Notes: generated by a model from the letters alone, not told the origin. A stretch of DNA of 64,000 nt from Lyophyllum atratum (GCA_014905825.1 JACGCN010000003.1:992001-1056000), one strand, 5' to 3'; counted from the stretch's first letter, positions 21,223 to 31,364 are shown. A program made the numbers and translations.

Positions 21223-23526
21223 CTATTGGCCTCGAGCCCAGTGCTGCGGCGAATGTCCTGCCTTCTCGAGCCGGTCCTTTGTGACACGGTTCCTCCGCAT
21301 GATCATCTCATCAAGAAAGAAATTGTACCTTTCAACCAACATCTCACGGCATATTGAGTGATACCCCCCTAGCCAGACATTGGTCTGCTCTGCAATAGAC
21401 GAATTGAAGTACCACCCTTTTCCACCATCTCCCTTAAGTTCTTCAAATGCTTCGGGGTTGCAGTTCAACTGGCAAAAAGTGTCATTTTCGGAGTGCTTCG
21501 ACTTGAAGTGGAATACATCCACGGTGAGGCCGATGTCGTCGAAGAACTCGTTGTCATGGACCATCTTCGCTAGCGTACAGTTGTTGTCGAAAAAAATGTG
21601 ATTTGGCTTGATGTCCTCATGGAATGTGCGTTCGATCATTTCCTAGATTTGAGGATCAATGACATGCACAGGCCAGGTATGAAGGTACTTACAATAACAC
21701 TCCCTACCCCTTCAGCGCCGTAAAAGGTTTCACGAGCGATGATCATGCCACATGGTGCGACAATGATCTGCTCATTATGAGTCCGCTTCCGCCCGAATTG
21801 AGCGCGAATCTTCCTCTTCTGCGGCACTCTGACCTGATGGATCTCTGAGTTCCTCTCCTCAACCACTCCCGCCGCTCTTTGCTCATTGACATCTGGCACT
21901 TCCTCGACTCCCCTAGCATTGGTACCCATCTCTTCGACTGGCCGTACTGCTCCTTGTTTATCTACTTCGAAAACCTCCTCCTCTACTGGCTCAATGTCCT
22001 GAGTACTGATTTCCGTCGCTATACTATCGTTAGGATGAGCTACTCGTGCACGTTGGAGACGCTCCCTGAGCTGGAACTGGGCTTGGCCTCGCTCACGGTG
22101 CAGTGCCTCGATTTGCTGATGTTCGAGTTCTGGGCACGCGAGACTCCCTGTTTGCACCATCCTACTACATCCCACAATGGCACATATAGAACCGAGGTGC
22201 GAATCCTTCGGGCAGAAGCGGTGCCGGTTATTTGACAGTGGTTCTTGACAATTGTGAACACCGCAGCATGGGTGGCCAACAGTAACCCCGTCGATTACGA
22301 CGACCCAGACACGATAACTATCTAAAGAAATTAGTTAGTGATATCATTATAATAGAATACGCAAAACGGCGAACCTTCGGTACCTGATCCAAAGAAGATA
22401 CGAGTGCACTTCTTACAACGGTGACGAGACTCTGGCTGACTAAACTGTCGAAAGCGGTGATTGCGTTCACGGACGGCGAAAGTGAAGCGATCCTTCTGGG
22501 GGCCGTCATGTGGCACATTGAGTGTCTTCTCACGAGTAGCGCAGTCCTCAAGGAGTGCTAGGATTGTAAACGCGTCCCAAACTTGCTCGGTTGTGACTGT
22601 TGATCCGAACTTCCAGTCACCAGGTAGTGGCATTGTTGAGAGGGTCAGGTTATACATTCGGGCACAGTTTGTGGCCGATGTCCTAGAGGGCGACGTCAGT
22701 AGGAATAGAGGCTGAAGCATGTAATTTACGTACCAGGACACGAGCATCAACGTGATCCACATCTGAATAACCTTGCGCTCGAAAAATTGATGTTCGCCCG
22801 CTTGGATGATTTCAGGCATGCCATCGTAGTATATCCGTCTCCCCTTCTCGACACGAAAACCATGATGATAATTAATTTGACAGGCTTTCTGTCATTGAGC
22901 GTCGTAGGCATGATCAACTATCATATCACGTACCTTCACAGTAGAGATGATTAGAATATACGGGAAGTGCACCCCGGTCCAACGTATAAAGAACCGCGTG
23001 TCGCGTTTCATATTTCTTCATTGCTTTTCCACGGCCAGTTCGAGTGCAGGCTGGCGCAGTGCAACGATGGTCCTTAAGAGGCGGATATAGTGATTCAATA
23101 GCTATAGTTTAAGTGGGTCAGCAAAACTCACAGAAGGTCAAACAAATCAGACTCACTGTAACCGTGCAGGTGGCCAAACTTTCTGAAGAGGTCTACTGCG
23201 TCCACCGTCTGTTTACCATTCCAAATATAGTCTTTCAGAAGTGACCAACAGCTTTCCACACAAGTTCTATTCAGGCTGCAAGCATTCTCCAAAAAGATCT
23301 TGACACTGAGGGGTAGGTGAACGGGAACTCCGGTCATGCTGGCTGGTTGGGTAAGAAGGATATCGTGCTTCAACCGTGATACAAGGGTGATAAAGACATT
23401 GATTTCCCGTAGAGTAATGGTTGGAAAGGACTGAGTCAGGGTCAGAAGGTCCCTCAGCGGTACGTTGTCGATCCCTTGCATAGCGCTACATGGCCTTGAG
23501 CAGTGGCGAAGCGGTTGGATTAGCAA
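21223..23526 (-). CDS. CxC5/CxC6-type KDZ transposase
   Basis: A multi-exon gene. Exon 1 (from 23526) is a helical N-terminus (LTLTQSFPTITLREINVF). The next exons carry a CxC5-like cluster (SIESLYPPLKDHRCTAPACT ... YTLDRGALPVYSNHLYC) and QINYHHGFRVEKGRRIYYDG. Then comes WDAFTILALLEDC, and a CxC6-like cluster (CKKCTRIF ... GVTVGHPCCGVHNC ... NRHRFCPKDSHLGSICAIVGC). The C-terminal exon (21639-21223) has FFDNNC, LTVDVFHFKSKH and SSIAEQTNVWLGGYHSICRE, which supply candidate D, D and E residues of an RNase H-like transposase core. I found no premature stop in the parts I translated. It is the likely mobilising enzyme of the 17596-23793 element. Exact exon borders need RNA evidence. Confidence 0.82.
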
Positions 23527-23694
23527 GGTCGATGGTTACTGGTCAAATTCTCGCACAGCCTCGTGACACGTGTCCATTACCTCATCATTCAAGCGTCAAA
23601 ATCGACTCCTTCAGAGGGATAGCCTGAACGAGACCTTATTGGTGTAACAATACTCAATAGAAAAGTGCTTTGGAGCGTAAAATTTGACTATCAA

Positions 23695-23760
23695 GAAACG
23701 GACGGACGGACGAACGAACGGACGAACGGACGAACTCGTGGGACTTTCCAATTCCCAGAC
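23695..23760 (-). repeat. Right subterminal repeat with GGAC/GAAC tandem units
   Basis: About ten tetranucleotide units (GGACGGACGGACGAACGAAC and onward) followed by CTCGTGGGACTTTCC. This is the inverted partner of 19125-19180 at the left side of the same TIR element. Confidence 0.7.
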
Positions 23761-25234
23761 GTCCTCGATTAGGTGGGGGAGTGTAAAGACCTCATTTCAC
23801 ACTACCGGATATGTGGAGCTCGTGGGGAAAGGTGAGCATTCACCCTCGCAGGTTCTTGTGCCATTGACATACGGTGTCATAGGAAACTACGATCATCTGA
23901 ATGCTAGTGTCTCGCAGACTACCAAAAAACAGGTAATCCATGTTTAGATACCTAAAGCGGTATTAGCTGAGTAGCAGGAAAAAGACGTAAGTGGAATCGA
24001 CTTACCTCTCGCCCTTCTGTAGATCACCAACCCCAAGTGGGTGCTTGAAGTCATGACACGAGCAATCGATAGTTCCTGCACCGGAAGCAGCTAAGCCTCG
24101 GGCCTCTCTATCTGGCTTGTTCACCGCGTCATGTGTGACACAATCACTTTTCTGGCAGCGGCTTGTGATCAGTTCAAGGCAATTTATGACGGATGACATA
24201 CATCTTGCTTCTGGTCCCACCGCGCTTCCAGGTATTCCTTATACCCACTTTCCTCTACAAAAAATGCCCAACCGCCGCCCAGACTAGGGTCACGCTCTTC
24301 CGAGGATACGACCCTCCGTTTAAGACGGAAGTTGGCATCGATACCAATAAAGAGAGCATAGAGGAACCTAAGGATGAAGAAATGAGCCGTGTCCCAGGTG
24401 AATACAGATAAACTTACTTCTTATCCTCTGGGGCCATCTCCCAGTTAGCCGGGAGATTGATACCTGGCTGTGGGCATGCGGGGCACATAACGGCGCATTG
24501 CCCAGGTTTAGTCACGATGATCCCCTTGGGTTCATTCCCAATAGCTGCCCGCTTCAGCATCTTAAGGTTGCGCCATTGACGGACCATGCACAAGAATTCG
24601 TCGTGGCGATCCTAAGAATCAGTGAGTAAAGGCTTATCAACGGATACAAGTAACATACCCTACGTGCTTGTAGGCCCGTGTTGTCAGTCTCCCGGGCTAC
24701 TGCGTTGAAGAACTCGTACCCAGAGCACTTGGATTCGAAAGATAGCAGCTGGAAGTGTTTAAGGCAGCTGAATGAGGCAGCTGTTCTCGTTCCGGTTGCT
24801 GGATAAAGGCGTGCCCTGAGAAGCTAGAGGGGATCGTCTATCGCACCCTCGCATTTGCAAAAATCTAGTCCAACTTCATGAACACCGTGAGTGTCTAGTA
24901 TGATGAAGTCGTCGCCGATTGCAGGCTTCGGATTGACGCAAGATTGACCAGGTCAGTGATTGAGCTGTATGCGAAGCCCAAGCTTCTTAAGAGTCGTATT
25001 TTGGAAAAAAAACCCTGTTCCATTGCTGAGATGGCTGCGTTGAATGCAGAACAAATACCTCAATATGGTGCAATGGATTGCACGCGTGGCGTACTAGCAC
25101 ACTCGTCAGGTATGTCTATGGCTCTAGGAAATATGAAGTTACCTTGATGCGCCTTTGATGTAGGCGGCGTAACCTCGCACACAGTTTCTGAGGACATGCT
25201 CATGGGCATATGGACTGACTGGGAACCTGTAGCA

Positions 25235-25798
25235 TCACTTTATATTAGGCAACAGGCTTCTAGACATCCCAGCAGGACCCATTGGACTCGGATCGTCATC
25301 CATCCACGCGGGCCTCTCAATCTCCCAGCCCTTTCCCCCTGTCGGACTCGGACCGTCGTCGACATTGTTGTCCATCCACTTGTCCATCCATGTATCACCC
25401 CACGGTAACCTAACATCCCGCTCCTCAATTGCGGCCGTGATGCACGCTCTACAAACGATGCGTAGTGCTCCAGATTTCCGCTGCACCCATTCCACAGAGG
25501 TTTCTCCCTCTTTCAAGCCTGCTGACAACTTCCTCGCCGGTAACAATGCCCAGCCGTTCCCGGACTTCGGCTTTGCGCAGAATTTGCAATTCGGCTGGAC
25601 ATTCAGCCGATCCATCTGATCCACCAGATCCACCACATCACCCGTGTTGGTCCTCTTCGATGCTGCGTCTACTGCCTCTGCCGTCTGCTGGACGACTGGG
25701 CACAAATGTCACGATCAGTGCAAAGTAGAATGATGCAAGTGCTCCTTTGCTCACCATCTACGGCGGGTCTCGCCTCCTCAGTCTCTTTAGGGTCCATG
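25235..25798 (-). CDS. Unknown protein upstream of the KDZ pseudogene
   Basis: A likely start at 25798 (MDPKETEEARPAVD) is followed at once by a donor-like GTGAGC. The main open stretch runs 25705-25235 and contains CKFCAKPKSGNGWALLPARK and CRACITAA, a pair of CXXC motifs that could bind zinc, then a Trp/Asp/Pro-rich tail (PSPMGPAG). It lies on the same strand as the KDZ pseudogene and just upstream, so it may be a KDZ N-terminal exon set or a separate small gene. No family recognised. Confidence 0.4.
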
Positions 25799-25978
25799 GT
25801 GGTACGTTGTATCTGCGGGGGGTGGTGATATATCACTGACCTTGCGTTAGTGCCTTCATATAGTGTTTCATTCGGCTAACTGGACAATATCCAATCCATA
25901 ATTTGATCCCGATCCAAGATACGCGCCTGCTATCCAACTGCGGCTGTATTGTAAGTCCCTCTGCACATAGCCTCCCGA

Positions 25979-26335
25979 TTGCACCCATTCATGAAGCGCC
26001 CTAAGGTCCAGTCAGTCTGCTACTCGGATAGCAGCGATGAAGGCGAACTCCCAGCGAAAACTTGGAAGGCGTTTTATAGTCATCTCACCTCCATCGTCTC
26101 TAATGCCAGGACGAAGACTATGAATTCCGTGATTACTAGTGATTCAAGGTCCGGTTGCAGCAACCGACAAAAACCGCCAGCCCCCACGTCTCCAGCTGCT
26201 GTGCACAGAAGAGCCCGCAATTGCGGGTCTTCTTTGTTGCAGGAGCTATGTCTGATATGCGGTGAGGCCCGGTGGAGGACGGCCTGTGGTTTCAGCCGGT
26301 CGCGACAGGCCTGTGAGTTATTTTCAGTCATGTAG
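25979..26335 (+). CDS. Short unknown ORF with strong local hairpins
   Basis: 118 codons (MHPFMKRPKVQ), no recognised domain. The DNA from 26150 to 26310 contains CGGTTGCAGCAACCG, CTGTGCACAG, CCCGCAATTGCGGG within a longer GAAGA...TCTTC stem, and ACAGGCCTGT. ACAGGCCTGT also occurs at 15384-15393. Coding status is doubtful. Confidence 0.25.
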   Translation: MHPFMKRPKVQSVCYSDSSDEGELPAKTWKAFYSHLTSIVSNARTKTMNSVITSDSRSGCSNRQKPPAPTSPAAVHRRARNCGSSLLQELCLICGEARWRTACGFSRSRQACELFSVM

Positions 26336-26404
26336 TTCATTCTAGATACAATACAACCTTTCTAATATAGTTACACCTTTACTTTGTTTTCGCGTGAGTT
26401 CCAT

Positions 26405-26605
26405 CTCCTGATGCTGGTCATAGCCAGTTGCAACTGGCTATGACCGACTTGAACCGGTCGTGACCGAGTGCGGTTACGACTGGTCGAAACAGGTTGTAAA
26501 CCGCAGCGCGACCAATGACGACCAGTCGTGCATGGTCCGGTCGTCGGTGTTGTGACCAAATATGGTCAAGAACCGGACCCGACCGGACCTCGAAACACTA
26601 TCCAC
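26405..26605 (+). repeat. CCGGT-block repeat, copy 3
   Basis: Starts near GGTCATAGCCAGTTGCAACTGG and contains CTTGAACCGGTCGTGACC and GACCAGTCG. It ends GACCGGACCTCGAAACACTA, matching the conserved end of the family. It is followed at once by a short open frame (to 26900; FCSVTHGRNRHAQSRHIWKD), probably the tail of a decayed gene whose 5' part is missing. Confidence 0.65.
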
Positions 26606-26900
26606 GAATCCCTGTCGCTTTTGTTCTGTTACGCATGGACGAAATCGCCACGCCCAATCACGCCATATCTGGAAAGATGTAGATGTCAATGAGTTATGTT
26701 GGCAAGGCCCCCTGGCGTACCTTAGTTGTTTCATTGATGAGTACGGAATGGAGGGGCTAATTTGTTATCAGTGTTTGATGCTGGCATGGGAAGACCACAT
26801 GGACTTTACCGTTGGACAAACTGGCATGACGCATACCGTGGATTGGAGAAAGGAGATATTAGCGGATGGCTGGGGACAAGGGGGCAAATCAGTAGATTAG
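26606..26900 (+). pseudogene. Unknown ORF remnant after CCGGT block 3
   Basis: About 98 codons open from the end of the repeat to 26900, with a plausible folded segment (ELCWQGPLAYLSCFIDEYGM) and a Trp-containing C-terminus. No family recognised. The 5' end is replaced by the repeat, as at 14048 and 38780. Confidence 0.3.
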
Positions 26901-27032
26901 CGGGTAGTTAGTGCACGCACCGCATGATGTACTTGGCTCTTTCGTACTCGCATGATCGTTATAGCCTCTTATGAAATGACCTTGAGAAATGGTTAAAAAA
27001 TTGATAACAGATATACTAAACATCGCGACGGA

Positions 27033-28236
27033 TTATAGTACAACGGGGTCCAACCTTTCCAACCTTTTCATGTCCAGGTTCTTCTCCCATCGGCCAGTGT
27101 CAATTTTGATCTTCTCGGCGGCACGGGCGGGTGTAGAAATGAATGACGCAACGGTCTGGCAGTGATAGGCGACCCAACGGAACAGCCCGCCCGCTGCATA
27201 TTGGGTAAATGATAAACATGTTTCGTTGGGTCCAACTGGGGTGTTGCCGTGTTCAACCGCACCGGAAGGGATGATTGCCATGGAGCCGGGGGGGAATTCT
27301 ATAATGAGCTTCAGTGAGTAAAGGATAAGGTGTCCACCGCGTGTGGGATCATAGTCGCCAAGAGCCGTGACGGCTCATAGACCGCAGCAAAGATTACCGG
27401 AGTCGACGTGACGACAGTGCTGGTGCGGGGGCCGCAGTTGAGGGATGGATTAGTACCAAAGATGTTGAGTAGCAATGATAACGCACCGGCTGTCCTCCAC
27501 CGTAAGAAACCCCTGTCGCAAAGGCGGTGAAGTCTCCACGACGGCTGACTTCGTCCGGATCAACGGCACCAGTGCTAATAGCCTGCTCCCGCACCTCCTG
27601 CATGACGGACGTGGCTCCAGCAATAACTTTGTCCCAATGGGGATCAAAGGGACGTCCCGGAAAGGCTATGAATGCGTGACATTCATTGTCAAAAAAGGAA
27701 AACGGTGTCCTACGTGTACATTGAGTGAGAATAAAGTAAGAAAGGTAAAAGACGTACCGCCCCTTCCAACCGATGTACCTGAAGTTCTGCCAGAGGAGAT
27801 CCTCGACCTCGTCTGGCTTCTTCGGCGGCATCTTCTCCTTTTTCTTCGCTTTCCCTTTCGCCTTTGCCTTCCTTCCTTTCCTCGACTTCTTCACTAAGAT
27901 AAGCCGCTTGCCCGTCCACGCACCGCCTTTCGTGTTCGGGAGCATTGCAGCATCGATACCTGCAGAGATAGGTGATGCAAGCATCTGTGCTTTGGCGGAA
28001 GGGTTGGAGTGGACTTTGCGTGTATAAGGGGTGGCGACTTTGGCGGCGTCAACTCGCTTCCTGGTCCGCTGGATCTTCTTGTAATCTGCGTGGCGCCAAG
28101 CTTCGACGGTGCGGGAGCGTAAGTTAGGATGTAGAGGAGGAAGGTGGAGAGGAGGCAGGTGTGTGTCGAGGTTTCGTCGGTCATGGGTGCGCCTTGGCAT
28201 CGTCGCCATCGACAGGCTCCCGTTGCATCGCGCCAT
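27033..28236 (-). pseudogene. TET/JBP-family 2OG-Fe(II) dioxygenase pseudogene
   Basis: The start is at 28236 or, preferably, 28200 (MPRRTHDRR). A basic N-terminus (KKSRKGRKAKAKGKAKKKEK) precedes an intron at about 27759-27712. The next part matches the mushroom TET/JBP group: FIAFPGRPFDPHWDKVIAGA and GDFTAFATGVSYGGGQ. About 70 residues of the central domain are then missing. The HxD iron site follows in a shifted frame (HVDSGNL), next an in-frame TGA at 27375-27377, then AVTALGDYDPTRGGHLIL, IIEFPPGSMAIIPSG and the distal region EHGNTPVG ... FTQYAAGGLFRWV. Deletion, frameshift and stop make it inactive. Such enzymes oxidise 5-methylcytosine and are often carried beside KDZ elements in fungi. 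Confidence 0.82.
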
Positions 28237-28524
28237 GCATCAAAGCGTCGAAGTTGTCATTGACGGCGACGGCGAGACCTTGGTAAAGAATGGGCCTAGC
28301 AACAGTGTTGAGCTGGTATGGAGCAAAGGAGTAAGGGGAGTAGGATGACCCCGAGCGAGTCTAAACCGTATGAGTTAAGTATATAGGGGGTCAATGGAAG
28401 TCTTACCTGGCCTCGATGCATTGTGCAGATAAGTTAGATCTAGAAATCGTTGGGGAAAACAGTTAGCTTGTACACTGGGGGGACCGAGATGAAGAGAGGG
28501 AAGAAAAGGGGCCCTGTGGGCACC

Positions 28525-28690
28525 TACACCCGCCATAGGGCCTTTGGCAAGGCCCAATGCACGGGTGAAGTCACGATAACTCTCGCCATAGAGCCTTTGG
28601 CAAGGCCCAGCGCACGAGATTCACCGGGAGTCGAGAGCACAACCGCCGTAGGGCCTATGGCGAGTCCCAATGCACGGTCACACTCACCAA
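28525..28690 (+). repeat. Three imperfect tandem repeats of about 58 bp
   Basis: Units begin CGCCATAGGGCCTTTGGCAA (about 28527), CGCCATAGAGCCTTTGGCAA (about 28584) and CGCCGTAGGGCCTATGGCGA (about 28644), each continuing into CCCARYGCAC. An 87-codon ORF crosses it and repeats accordingly; I do not think it is a gene. Confidence 0.7.
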
Positions 28691-28749
28691 TGGGAAAGGC
28701 CGGAAGAGCTTGATGGTGGACGAAGACGAGGGATGTCTGAGGACCTGAC

Positions 28750-29197
28750 ATGTTTAAGCGAGGTTTTATAAGAATGTTTAGGGGCAGGGGCTAGTCTAGG
28801 GGGGATTGAGACTGAGACGGCTATGTAAGATAAGATGTCCAAGATGTCTCAATGGTCCCTATTCTTAGTTCAGGGCAGGCCATTGGATATCTAATCTAAT
28901 CTTATCCACGACTTATCTTGCTCGTTTTATGAGGAACTTATCAGAATATCTATCAGAGATGCGCCAATCAACATCTTATCATTGCGAGTCTATGACGAAC
29001 TTGTTGAGTACTCATGATTGCTTGTCAAGTTTGTCTTCTTCCTCGCTCTAGATACCTGCGAGTCTGAGTCGTAAGTTGTATCCTCAATGTCATATCGCTG
29101 GAATACTGAATGTCTTCTTCGTCGCTCTAGATAACTTCGCAGTCTGAGTTAACCTTTGACATGCATTGACGTTCCATAGCTGTAAGTCGTATGCATT
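28750..29197. other. Unassigned AT-rich spacer
   Basis: No credible gene. Repeated phrases such as TTCTTCNTCGCTCTAGATA and CAGTCTGAGT (about 29040 and 29115) show a local imperfect duplication of about 75 bp. Confidence 0.4.
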
Positions 29198-29257
29198 TGT
29201 TAGAAACGCCTTCTGGGCTATCTAATCTCGTTCCCAACTCTCCCATCAACCATCTTG

Positions 29258-29722
29258 TGTAATCCTGGGATTACTACAGTCTTCCAATACTGTATATATA
29301 CTGCACGGTAGCAGAGAATACAACTTCTCTGTTATATCGCCTTTTGGCTGAGCTGGTCTTTGCGTGCAGTAAGGCCGGATTCCATTAACAGAGAAGTTTC
29401 GGTCACAGGTTCAATTCTGGTCCATGGCAATATCGTTACTGGCCATCGGGTACTGGAATTGAAATACTGTGATTGCAAGGGGTCGAACCCTTGGGGTGTC
29501 GTATACCTTCCTACTAGAAAACCCAAGGGAAATCCAGGACTTAGGGATTGGAACCAAGTCTATAGGATGGGTCATTGTTCTAGAGTAGGGGAGGGTGTAA
29601 TCCTGGGATTACTACAGTCTTCCAATACTGTATATATACTGCACGGTAGCAGAGAATACAACTTCTCTGTTATATCGCCTTTTGGCTGAGCTGGTCTTTG
29701 CGTGCAGTAAGGCCGGATTCCA
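29258..29722 (+). mobile_element. TRIM (miniature LTR retrotransposon) with a self-complementary primer site
   Basis: Two identical 127-bp direct repeats (29258-29384 and 29596-29722) start TGTAATCC and end GGATTCCA, enclose 211 bp, and are flanked by TCTTG (29253-29257 and 29723-29727). The LTR has a TATATATA box at 29293. 29 bp downstream lies AACTTCTCTGTTA (29322-29334). One base after the 5' LTR is TAACAGAGAAGTT (29386-29398), its perfect 13-nt complement. This is the layout of Tf1/sushi-type self-priming, in which the transcript's 5' end anneals to the PBS. A purine tract (AGTAGGGGAGGG) precedes the 3' LTR. There is no coding capacity. Confidence 0.92.
29293..29300 (+). promoter_or_regulatory. 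TRIM TATA box
   Basis: TATATATA in the TRIM LTR, repeated in the 3' LTR at about 29631. The expected start site about 30 bp downstream coincides with the sequence complementary to the primer-binding site. Confidence 0.6.
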
Positions 29723-30368
29723 TCTTGATGGTTGTTACTGTACAGCATTCCTGTGTTGCAGGCTGTGTTGGTTGCATCACCATCTTGATGGTGACTTACT
29801 ACACTGCCTGTTGACCAGATCAGTTTCCTTAGCTACCATCTAACCAGTGCACACAGCCTTCTGGTGCACAGTATATATAGTAGATTAGATTGACCTGAAG
29901 TCCCCAGTTTCTAACTTCGGACTTCAGGTGAGTAGATCAGTGAGTTCCTCAATAAACTAGTTTCTAACTTCGGACTTCAGCTTGTAGCTGTCTAACCTGA
30001 CATCCCTGCGCTTGCCTGTTCTAACAGGTTATGGGCCCCGGCGCTCTAAGAGCTTAGTTCGATTTTTTGATTCTCACTTGCCTTTATAGTGTGTGCAGCT
30101 CCCTTTAGTTCTGCCTTCCAACTGTTGGGCCTCTACCCTTTAGTGGGTGTTGCTTATAACCTACCTCAGAAATATCGCGGTAACCCCGTTGATCTGGGAG
30201 GTGTTACAACTGGGAAGTCAGCAGTTACATACCTACCTTTACTATACCTCGCTTTTCCTGCTGCACACATTCCTGAAGGCTCAAATTGGAACCCTGCCAG
30301 CTCATTATTGCTGGAACTTGGTTGTATTCCATTTGATTCATAGTGTTCAAACACCCCAAAGCGCCATC

Positions 30369-31364
30369 ATGTCATCATCCAATTCCAACACCACCAAACT
30401 TGGCTTTGCCAAACTCGATGCTACCAATTATCCCACCTGGTCAGGTGAAATGCAAGCCTGGCTTATGTCCCAGGGCCTCTGGCGCATCGTTTCAGGCAAA
30501 TCTACTCTGCCTGCTGTGTCATCACCCCGCACCTCCACGGACCATGCTGCCGTCGATGCCTGGGAACTGCTAGCAGAGAAGGCAGCTGGTCACATCTACT
30601 TAATGGTCCAGCCTGACCAGAGGATTCATTTTCAAGGAATCTCTGATGACTCTGTGCAGATGTGGAAAGCACTAGAGAAAGTGCATCTGCAAAAGGGCCC
30701 TGGCACTCGTTTTAATGCCTATGACGACTTATTCTCCATCAGAAAGGAGGAAGAGGAGTCACTTCAAACTCTTATGAACAGAGTTGACCTGGCATTGCGT
30801 CGCATCAAGGATTTGCGCCCTGCTTCCTTCAGCATTGACGAATTGGACAGTGAGCTAGCCTCAATGGCACTCATTAGATCTCTGCCTGAAGAGTTCTCCA
30901 ACTTCACCTCGTCTCTCCTCCTTCTTGACAAACTCGACAAGGCTACCATTCAGCAAGCCTTTGTTACAGAGGAAACCCAACGACGCCGTCGCGCTGCAGA
31001 CACTTCTGCCTCCACAATTGCCATGGCTGCAGCCCTGGTCAATGCAATTTGTGACTTCTGTGGCAAACCTGGTCATAATGTGACTAAATGCTTTGCTTAC
31101 CAAAGGGCACAGAAGCAGGCTAAAGACAACGCACAAAGGCCACGCCAGAAAAAGCGCTCAGAACAGGCTAATGCAGCCAAGGACACCCCGGAGGAATTTG
31201 CCGGAAATGCAAGTACTCGTCTCCCAGATCATTCTGATCTCTCTACTCCGCTTCAGCTCCATGCTGACTTTGATTGGATTGCAGACACAGGCGCCACTAC
31301 TCACATGACGCCACACCAAAATTGGGTTCGCAACTATACCCCCTGTTGCATTCCAATATTTTAA
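30369..31364 (+). pseudogene. gag: copia-2 gag-protease, cut by internal deletion
   Basis: Starts MSSSNSNTTKLGFAKLDATN, a typical copia gag opening, 343 bp after the LTR. The capsid region spans residues 10-215 (MWKALEKVHLQ, FNAYDDLFSIRKEEEES). The zinc knuckle CDFCGKPGHNVTKC is at about residue 230, and protease ADTGATTHMTPHQNW is at about 305. Soon after the protease motif (RNYTP) the sequence jumps to the integrase C-terminus in another frame and stops. The same junction is present in the inverted copy at about 40958-41012. Confidence 0.9.

Larger units (their letters stand above)
17596..23793. mobile_element. 6.2-kb TIR transposon carrying GRF-like and CxC5/CxC6 transposase genes
   Basis: The terminal inverted repeats are CAGTACTTTACACTCCCCCA at 17596 and GAGGTCTTTACACTCCCCCA read inward from 23793, 21/24 identical over 24 bp. 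The 9-bp direct repeat ATTTCACAC flanks the element (17587-17595 and 23794-23802). Deleting the element and one repeat rejoins the KDZ frame exactly (SGSVK then YMSFLV). It holds two convergent genes: a plus-strand zinc-finger-like gene and a minus-strand KDZ-type transposase with CxC5/CxC6 clusters. Inner ends share an inverted segment GGAAAGTCCCACGAG plus GTCCGTCC-type units (19120-19180 and 23695-23760). The left end is split by a GC-rich composite repeat. Confidence 0.85.
15674..25200 (-). pseudogene. KDZ-superfamily DNA transposase, interrupted and multiply nonsense-mutated
   Basis: Exons are recognised on the minus strand from about 25100 to 15674. N-terminal pieces carry CxC2-like motifs (RHACNPLHHIE; LKKLGLRIQLNH; VGLDFCKCEGA), then CPACPQPGINLP, DANFRLKRRVVSSEE, TIDCSCHDFKHPLGVGDLQKGER and SYDTVCQW (catalytic Asp, near 23870). 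After a 6.2-kb insertion it resumes at 17593 with FLVPKFHLPAHVKECN, KGVGRTDGDVPERGW and RRDTLDDHFNDWNWKK. Following a MITE it ends with GYEWRLQEGQANDALEDM, LRAHLYAHKDRYSPGVK and KKTSWIWSALG. In-frame stops lie at 24953-24955 (TGA), 24824-24826 (TAG, where the family has Gln), 23840-23842 (TGA) and 16022-16024 (TGA, where the family has Arg). The extreme N-terminus is degenerate. Confidence 0.9.
29198..30026 (+). repeat. copia-2 5' LTR, interrupted by a TRIM
   Basis: Starts TGTTAGAAACG and ends GTTCTAACA. Without the 465-bp TRIM and its 5-bp duplication it is about 359 bp, matching the two 362-bp solo LTRs at 33087 and 44264. It is followed by GGTTATGGGCCCCGGCGC, which is complementary to the anticodon arm of an initiator tRNA-Met (GGGCCCATAACC), as in copia elements primed by a half tRNA. 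Confidence 0.88.

Noticed and set aside
23684..23765. CRISPR-like or microsatellite array (GGAC/GAAC units)
   Set aside because: The units are tetranucleotides without spacers and are mirrored at the other side of the same TIR element, so this is a subterminal transposon repeat.
29410..29495. tRNA gene or tRNA-derived head inside the TRIM (GGTTCAATTC and GGGTCGAACCC resemble B boxes)
   Set aside because: No A box at the right distance and no acceptor pairing. Direct LTRs, TSD and PPT explain the element better.
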